From the NCBI GenBank assembly GCA_900315105.1, contig OMXX01000033.1:1-40255 (forward strand): a DNA stretch of 40,255 nucleotides. The letters run 5' to 3'. How positions within the stretch are numbered: position 1 is the first letter of the stretch; each line of letters opens with the position of its first letter. The DNA is from an uncultured Prevotellaceae bacterium (GTDB lineage Bacteria; Bacteroidota; Bacteroidia; Bacteroidales; Bacteroidaceae). The notes below the pieces were generated by a model. It made no database searches and had not been told where the DNA came from. It saw only the letters and a list, made by a program, of their open reading frames with translations. A program made the position numbers and the translations under genes. Positions 34,876-40,255 of the stretch are shown here, in pieces.

Positions 34876-36084
34876 TTACATTTTCTGGTCTAGGTTCTTT
34901 CCCTTCTCCTCATGCTCAAAGTTGGGGATAAATTGTTTTATAGCTTCCACCACCTGAGCCTTGGTGAAGTCATCTTTGTAGAAAATTCCTTCAAGTTTCT
35001 CAAAGAAAGCATTGACCTCACTTATTTCATGGCGTGTGGTCCGCTCCACTACACCAAGAGCCAAGAAGCGCTGAATGTCTATCTTCTCGCCAGGAACATA
35101 GAACTCCTCATAAGCCTTCTCGCCCGTAGTATCGCTCTTGAAATACACAACCGGATAGGTGTCGTTATCATAGTCCATCATAGCGGCATACTGTTTGGCT
35201 TCCGCGTCACTGGCACATTCTTTCTTGGCAAAACCTTCCGACTTCACGAACTCGTCGCAAATGCTACTGAAGGTAAGCATCTGGTCTTCACCAAGTTTAG
35301 GAAAAAACACTTCACCACCATTACCAAGGATGCAAGCCAGCATACATATCTGACCAGATTCTTCAGGACTGACGAAATAACGCTTTACATCTGAGGGAGC
35401 AGCCAAAGGCTGTTTCTTCTGTAAGCGGTGAATCCATCCATCAGGCAGAGAGCCATTACTAAATGCCACATTGGCAAAGCGGGCGGTGGTGACTTTGAAC
35501 TTGTCATTATATGCCATCACCAAATCCTCCATGATACGCTTTGAGGCACCCATAATGTTAACGGGGTTAGCAGCCTTGTCGGTAGAGACGCAGAAGAAAT
35601 GCTTTGGTGGATACACCGTCAGCAAATCCATCAATTTCTTGGCTTTAATATCATTATTCTCAATCAATGCCTGAACACTATAGCGGTCCTTTTCTGAGCG
35701 CACATGCTTATGGGCAGAAAAGTTAGCTACAATGTCAAAGCCCTTCTCCTCACGGAAGATACGTTCAAAGATGGGGTCGGCAAAGTTGAGTGTATAACAA
35801 CGGAACTCGTCGGGTACATACAAACCGTTGGTGCTTCTAACGTCCCGCACCAGCTCTGCAAGTCCATTCTCATTGAGATCAACGACTACTACACTCTTTG
35901 GTTCAAAACGAAGCACCGCCTTGATGAAGCTACTGCCAATAGAGCCAGCGCCACCAATGACACAGACCTTCTTATCTTTTATCTCTCGTGAGAGTATATC
36001 TTTGTTTGCCTCAATATCAGCGGCAAACATGCTGACTGGACGAAAAGTCACACTGTCAGCTATGAATTTATCTAGGTTGAACAT
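34876..36084 (-). CDS. legB: UDP/GDP-GlcNAc 4,6-dehydratase (LegB/PglF-like)
   Basis: The 402-residue protein has a Rossmann motif GGAGSIGSSF (44-53), VVVDLNENGL after the next strand, an AHKHVRSEKD segment and MGASKRIMEDL, which carries the catalytic lysine of polysaccharide-biosynthesis dehydratases. It makes the 4-keto-6-deoxy sugar used by LegC. It should be the first committed enzyme of the nonulosonic acid pathway here, and it is the most upstream pathway gene. Three defence-like genes separate it from legC. An uncharacterised 100-residue gene lies 34 bp upstream. Confidence 0.9.
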   Translation of the reverse strand: MFNLDKFIADSVTFRPVSMFAADIEANKDILSREIKDKKVCVIGGAGSIGSSFIKAVLRFEPKSVVVVDLNENGLAELVRDVRSTNGLYVPDEFRCYTLNFADPIFERIFREEKGFDIVANFSAHKHVRSEKDRYSVQALIENNDIKAKKLMDLLTVYPPKHFFCVSTDKAANPVNIMGASKRIMEDLVMAYNDKFKVTTARFANVAFSNGSLPDGWIHRLQKKQPLAAPSDVKRYFVSPEESGQICMLACILGNGGEVFFPKLGEDQMLTFSSICDEFVKSEGFAKKECASDAEAKQYAAMMDYDNDTYPVVYFKSDTTGEKAYEEFYVPGEKIDIQRFLALGVVERTTRHEISEVNAFFEKLEGIFYKDDFTKAQVVEAIKQFIPNFEHEEKGKNLDQKM

Positions 36085-36118
36085 ATATGTTTACTTAAAT
36101 ACGAATAATACAAATTAT

Positions 36119-36421
36119 TCAAAGAAGTCTTCTCAAGTTAATTATTGTTTTGAAAAGTTCCTTGCCAATTTCATCATGAATTTCCCTATTTATATCAGCC
36201 TTGTGAACATCCAGATCATTCTGAATCTCTTGTAATTGTCGTACGGCAATTTGTTCATCCAATGTAAAGTAGCCTCGCATAACTCTATTCAAAGCAAGCG
36301 TATTAGCCTTTGAATTCAACTCCGACTGAACTCTAATAATATAGTTCATCTTGTCGGTAATGTTCATTTTTGACCATTCTGAATGGATTGCCTCTATTTG
36401 TTTACATATGTTGGATTGCAT
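36119..36421 (-). CDS. Small uncharacterised helical protein
   Basis: The 100-residue product is almost wholly alpha-helical and charged, without signal peptide or membrane span. I do not recognise it. It lies 34 bp before legB on the same strand, so it may be co-transcribed. A regulator of the operon, such as a transcript elongation partner of the kind found at the head of some Bacteroides capsule operons, is conceivable. No motif supports that. Confidence 0.45.
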   Translation of the reverse strand: MQSNICKQIEAIHSEWSKMNITDKMNYIIRVQSELNSKANTLALNRVMRGYFTLDEQIAVRQLQEIQNDLDVHKADINREIHDEIGKELFKTIINLRRLL

Positions 36422-36727
36422 AATGAAACTTCTAATATTCCACTTTGCTCATGAGGGCTATACGGCCCCTCTTTCACCTCAAAGAAAACTGTACCAAGCT
36501 CCAGAAGTAGAGATTGGGTTACTTGCTGGAGCTTCATTATTTTACATTACATACGGCCACTTCTTGGCGTAGCACATACTACTAGTCAAGCAGGTATAGC
36601 CGTATCGGCTATTGGTGCGTTCATTATCAATTTCCCCTTTTACCAGATGTCTATTATTATTTTCTCTAATTACGATCTCACACTCCTTTAGGAATGAGAG
36701 GCGTAATAATGAGCTTGACATCAATTA
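36422..36727. other. Non-coding gap between HEPN module and legB unit
   Basis: About 300 bases without a convincing gene. No TAnnTTTG promoter box was found on the minus strand. It contains a strong hairpin (listed separately) and scattered repeats of the word GGCTATACGG/TATAGCCGTAT. Two short frames are present: a minus frame of 60 codons and a plus frame of 49 codons ending YQAPEVEIGLLAG and so on. It may be a dispersed intergenic element. Confidence 0.5.
36496..36534. repeat. Strong hairpin (inverted repeat with 13-14 bp arms)
   Basis: The arms AAGCTCCAGAAGTA and TACTTGCTGGAGCTT are complementary except for one bulged base, with a ten-base loop. It lies about 190 bp after the end of the HEPN gene. 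No U-tract follows on the minus strand (GGTACAGTTTTC), so it is not a standard intrinsic terminator there. It could reduce read-through from the HEPN module into the legB unit. Confidence 0.55.
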
Positions 36728-37507
36728 TCATATATTAACCGCCAGATATTTTTTATAGAGTTGGACAAAAATACCATCTATCAGCATTAGTACAGAGAAT
36801 CTAATAAAATAGTTCTCATAAATATATTCTGGAGTGGATATCGTTTTCAAGGTCGGAAGATTTTGCTGATATGACGAGGTGTTGTGGGCACAACGATTCC
36901 GATGCCTATAGATAAGTTCAAAGATGAATGCCAAATTTTGCAGATTCCCACATACACGTGTCTTTGTGTGCTTATCCATCATACTACAGTTGTCGCACTT
37001 GGCAAAAAGAGAGCATGCCTTATCCCCTTTCTTCAAAAAACAATTCGTTTGAATGTTGGCAAAAATACGTTCAAAAACCTGGTATTGATGTTCAGCCCAA
37101 CTTTTCAAGACAGAATCACGAAAGATTGATGCAATCGTAGTACCTACAGATTGTATCAAGAGACTCTTGTCAATATCCGCGTCTATATCAAAGTCGACAA
37201 TATGCTTCCGAATAATGGATATCATATCGTTCAATACCGTATTCTTCTCATCATAACAGGAACATTCACCTAACGGTTTTTGGGAAAATCGTTTAAAACG
37301 ATATTCGTAATCATCAGTTGCTAGTTCCCAACAAATACATTTCAACTTCTGCTCTTGAAACCCCGTCATTCTAAGAAAAAGGGACTGCATAATATAATCA
37401 CAGACAGCAATATTCTCTATTCCGCCACTAATGCCCCTACAAGCACTAACACCATCCTCCAATATGGAAGAAATGGGTGTTAAAATAAAGTCAGTATGAA
37501 CACTCAT
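36728..37507 (-). CDS. HEPN protein with R-x4-H motif, partner of DUF262 protein
   Basis: The 259-residue protein carries R203-N-R-C-A-H208 within IYRHRNRCAHN, a clear HEPN RNase motif near the C-terminus. A cysteine set C165-x5-C171-x2-C174-x11-C186 just before it could bind zinc. The middle region KCICWELATDDYEYRF (56-71) looks conserved in character but is unknown to me. The start overlaps the DUF262 gene by ATGA, so the two products are made together. In this module it is the likely toxic effector, with RNA as the probable target. That is inferred from motif and context only. Confidence 0.65.
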   Translation of the reverse strand: MSVHTDFILTPISSILEDGVSACRGISGGIENIAVCDYIMQSLFLRMTGFQEQKLKCICWELATDDYEYRFKRFSQKPLGECSCYDEKNTVLNDMISIIRKHIVDFDIDADIDKSLLIQSVGTTIASIFRDSVLKSWAEHQYQVFERIFANIQTNCFLKKGDKACSLFAKCDNCSMMDKHTKTRVCGNLQNLAFIFELIYRHRNRCAHNTSSYQQNLPTLKTISTPEYIYENYFIRFSVLMLIDGIFVQLYKKYLAVNI

Positions 37508-38691
37508 TGCAGTAAATATAAAGCATAAGTATTGATAGACTCCTCCATTCTTTTCTGCATATACTTTAGCGCGTTTGGAGAACGAGAATGAAGATAATTT
37601 TCCTTATAAGATTCATAAAGATTATCAAGTATCTGACTCAGATCCTGCCTTCCGGATATGTCAATATCTCGCCCCAGAAAGACAATATGATATATCAACC
37701 CAAAGAAATACGTATCCATTTGAACGATGGAAACAAAAGTCCTCTTCAAGCCCAAATCGTTTATACGCAACTCTAGCAGCTGTATCCGTCGGTGCCAATC
37801 ATCCTGACCAAACATTTCTTCCAAGCTTGAAAATATCTCCATTGATGACTCGCCTACTACAGAGAAAATGAAGTTCTCGTAAAAACGTTCCATCTCCTTT
37901 ACATAGCCATTACCTCTGGCTACCCAATAATAGTTATTCAACTTTTTATAACTGGATAGCAAAGAAAGATAGCGAACAAAGTCCATTTTCTTTGCGGGTT
38001 TCAAACCAATGATTATGTCATGAGCAAAGGATGGACTAAACAAATTCAATAAGTCTTTATCAAGGAAGTAGAGTGCCTGACGACTCTCGAGGGGCTGCAA
38101 ACGTTGTCCTTGGATATTGATATCACGGAACACCTTGGAATAATATTTGAGTTGGGCCTTTTCTTGAGAGAGATCTGGCACCATATATGAAAAGCCAAGA
38201 AATGTAGTATCCCAAAATTCATCTGAAAGATTATAATCTTTTCGCTTATAGTTCTGGAGTTTTAGACCAGAGAGTATTGCATCTTTTGTCTTTCCATGAA
38301 TGGTAAGTTTCTTGAAAGTCCAGTCAAGTAGTTCATCGTCCTCATAATCTTCATCATCAATTCCGTCATCCCTCTCATCAGCTAGAGCTCTTTCTTGTGA
38401 AATAAAGTCTTCCGAACGCTCAGGGAACAAACCAAGATAAGCCAAAAAAATACTAGTCAATCGCTGCTGACCATCAATAATTAGGTTTTGCTTTTCATCG
38501 TTCTCCATATAGACACCTATGGATACAGGAGGAACAAAACGTTTCTCCTGCAAAGTTTCAATAAGAAGATCCATCTTCTTTTCTTTCCAGACAAAAAATC
38601 GCTGGTACTCAGGAAGAAGCAACTCTTTCCTGAGAATCATATTAATCCAGTGCCGAAGCGTATATTCGCCATAAAAAACCTTATTATCCAT
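37504..38691 (-). CDS. DUF262 (GmrSD N-terminal-like) protein without HNH domain
   Basis: The 395-residue protein has LPEYQRFFVW (26-35) and IDGQQRLTS (72-80), the signature of DUF262, a ParB-like nucleotide-dependent domain found in GmrSD, SspE and BrxU. An acidic stretch (DERDDGIDDEDYEDDE) lies near residues 108-123. The C-terminal half is helical, and I see no DUF1524 HNH nuclease motif. The nuclease role is therefore probably supplied in trans by the translationally coupled HEPN protein. Sensing or nucleotide hydrolysis is the likely job of this subunit. Confidence 0.8.
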   Translation of the reverse strand: MDNKVFYGEYTLRHWINMILRKELLLPEYQRFFVWKEKKMDLLIETLQEKRFVPPVSIGVYMENDEKQNLIIDGQQRLTSIFLAYLGLFPERSEDFISQERALADERDDGIDDEDYEDDELLDWTFKKLTIHGKTKDAILSGLKLQNYKRKDYNLSDEFWDTTFLGFSYMVPDLSQEKAQLKYYSKVFRDINIQGQRLQPLESRQALYFLDKDLLNLFSPSFAHDIIIGLKPAKKMDFVRYLSLLSSYKKLNNYYWVARGNGYVKEMERFYENFIFSVVGESSMEIFSSLEEMFGQDDWHRRIQLLELRINDLGLKRTFVSIVQMDTYFFGLIYHIVFLGRDIDISGRQDLSQILDNLYESYKENYLHSRSPNALKYMQKRMEESINTYALYLLQ

Positions 38692-38765
38692 AATATATTA
38701 ATGAAATAATTATTCAACTATCAAAAAAGCCATATCCGAAAATCAGCTCTTTTAAATCTAATACT

Positions 38766-40181
38766 TTATAAATTGTAAATTATGTCAGTACTAACATTTT
38801 TTGTTTCCAAAAGAATTTGAAAAGAATTTCTTAAACTGTCTTCGACGGAAGAAGATGGATGGCCATAGGTTTTAGCTGCACCCACAGAAATTATTGCAGC
38901 ATGTTTCTTTACTCTCGCATTGATGTTGCATGTAAACTTGCCCGCACGACCACCATGATGGGGAACCACCATATAATAATCTCCTCTACATTTAAGCTTT
39001 GAGATCGCATCATTTGTCACTTGCTCTACAGTAGAATAATACGCATCGCCCGTTAGGGTAAGACACCTCTGCTGATTATAAAAGAACAATAGCAATCCTG
39101 CATTGTTTGGGTTTTTCACGAAGCGACGAGCATAGAGCTTTACATTATTACCAATTCCTTTTATCTCATTCCACTTCTTTCCGATTGGATGTTGAATAAC
39201 GCAGAGTGTAGAATTTGCTCTCAAATTAAAAAGCATAATAATATTGAAAGCCGTCAGGTTATAAACGGAAGACGTACAAACCAATTGTTTAATATGGTTC
39301 AACTCCGCCATATTCATTCCCGTAAGGATATTGTAATGATCTTCATGCCAATGTGATATGAACAATGCGTCTATATCGTCCTTTATCGGATGTTTTTGCA
39401 ATTGATGCTGAATACCTTGCGCAATATCTTTTCCGAAGGCATTAGTACCGATATCGAACATCAGATAAGGTTTGTCGTCAGCTAAAATTTCATTCCAGTT
39501 TCCTTGACCGACATTGTTTATCTTAAGTTTGAATACATTTGTATTAGGGCTTCTCAACTGTGGCTGTCTCATCACGTTCATGAACACCCATTCTGGATAA
39601 ACCTGCGGGACTATTGGACTCAGTAATGGCAAGTCTTTTCCTTTGTCCGTTCTTTCTTTTTTCTTCGAAAAACGTGAAATATAAAAGTCCGGTCTATCAG
39701 TTTCGTTGTCGTTTGTAATAGAAACATCATCTGCTTCACGATGCCACCTTTCAAATAGGACATCTAAATTCAAGATGTAGTGCCCTCTTGGATACTTTGT
39801 CTCAGCCTTAAAGCCTGACACGAGAATGAACGTACTTAGCCGAGCACGTTCCACATTTATAGAAAAACTGTATTCATTCAGCCCCCCAGAATAGTCCTGA
39901 AATCGCAAGTAATCGAGATAAGTGTAAAAGTCCAGCGTCAGGTCATACCCATCTCCACTTTTATTATCAAATGCGTCTGAGAGATATACGGTTATTTTAC
40001 TGCAATCCTTCAGATAACACCGATGATTGCAAAAATCATATGCCCTCAGCACCTCTTCAGGCTTAATTTTCCCTTCCAAAAGGCATTTCATTACCTCAAA
40101 TACACAATCGAAACACATCATAACCAGATTTATTAACAACCAATCCCTGAACGAGTGTAAACTGTCAATTTTGACGTCCAA
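38766..40181 (-). CDS. Metallo-beta-lactamase-fold hydrolase (ComEC-like MBL) with unknown N-terminus
   Basis: The first 210 residues are unlike anything I know. From about 215 a ComEC-type MBL domain follows: NNVGQGN (222-228), FDIGT, the metal motif SHWHEDH (276-282), TGDAYYS (377-383), PHHGG (407-411) and GHPSSS. Such domains hydrolyse phosphodiesters or nucleotides. The start is uncertain. The TTG at the end given is the longest coding choice with weak support, and an ATG at 40121 would remove 20 residues. The frame stays open to within 20 bases of the window end. It lies 74 bp before the DUF262 gene, in the same direction. Confidence 0.7.
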   Translation of the reverse strand: MDVKIDSLHSFRDWLLINLVMMCFDCVFEVMKCLLEGKIKPEEVLRAYDFCNHRCYLKDCSKITVYLSDAFDNKSGDGYDLTLDFYTYLDYLRFQDYSGGLNEYSFSINVERARLSTFILVSGFKAETKYPRGHYILNLDVLFERWHREADDVSITNDNETDRPDFYISRFSKKKERTDKGKDLPLLSPIVPQVYPEWVFMNVMRQPQLRSPNTNVFKLKINNVGQGNWNEILADDKPYLMFDIGTNAFGKDIAQGIQHQLQKHPIKDDIDALFISHWHEDHYNILTGMNMAELNHIKQLVCTSSVYNLTAFNIIMLFNLRANSTLCVIQHPIGKKWNEIKGIGNNVKLYARRFVKNPNNAGLLLFFYNQQRCLTLTGDAYYSTVEQVTNDAISKLKCRGDYYMVVPHHGGRAGKFTCNINARVKKHAAIISVGAAKTYGHPSSSVEDSLRNSFQILLETKNVSTDIIYNL

Positions 40182-40255
40182 GCTTAAAAACAGCCTTTTA
40201 GGGCAGCTATCGCTACCTGAAGCGTCTAAATCGTATTAAACTTTATTATTTTTTA

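Overview
The window looks like a Bacteroidales chromosome (Bacteroides or Prevotella type). The G+C is low to moderate, recognisable Shine-Dalgarno sites are scarce, and the one clear promoter has the Bacteroides form (TTTG, 20 nt, TACTTTTG). The mix of nucleotide-sugar genes is typical of a capsule or O-antigen locus of that order. The genus cannot be fixed from sequence alone. Every convincing gene lies on the minus strand, so transcription runs from high to low coordinates. No tRNA, rRNA, CRISPR array, transposase or integrase was seen.

In transcription order, the right end (about 36.7-40.2 kb) holds a three-gene module: a ComEC-like metallo-beta-lactamase-fold protein, a DUF262 (GmrSD N-terminal-like) protein and a HEPN protein with an R-x4-H RNase motif. 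A gap of about 300 bp with a strong hairpin and one small unknown gene follow. From 36.1 to 16.7 kb runs what looks like a complete nonulosonic acid (legionaminic-type) pathway in near-pathway order: legB, legC, legH/neuD, legI/neuB, legG/neuC, two Gfo/Idh oxidoreductases, legF, an acyltransferase and ptmE. Two blocks of defence-like genes interrupt it. Between legB and legC sit a PtuA-like ATPase, a PtuB-like HNH nuclease (Septu-like) and an OLD-type ATPase. Between legC and legH sit a second type of ATPase, an unknown partner, a large HEPN protein and a 4-fold beta-flower protein. A GtrII-type glucosyltransferase is also inserted between legH and legI.

A large membrane protein closes that unit. 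A promoter region (14.3-14.6 kb) then starts a second operon. Its first genes are ddhA/rfbF, ddhC/rfbH and ddhB/rfbG, which make CDP-4-keto-3,6-dideoxyglucose. They are followed by an HMGL-type aldolase, a HAD phosphatase, a TPP-dependent carboligase and a short-chain reductase. I infer that these make a 4-C-branched dideoxy sugar of the yersiniose class. Next comes a gtrA-gtrB-gtrII glucosylation cassette, a second multi-span membrane protein and a Wzx flippase at the left end.

The main points of interest are the interleaving of intracellular defence candidates with surface-sugar genes, and the MBL-DUF262-HEPN module. Others are a scar duplicating the last codons of legB in front of the Septu-like pair, the putative branched-sugar pathway, and simple repeats (a G8 tract in an acyltransferase gene, and heptamers between neuB and neuC) that could make the glycan variable. 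Apart from GtrB no ordinary soluble glycosyltransferase is present, so the rest of the locus probably lies outside the window.
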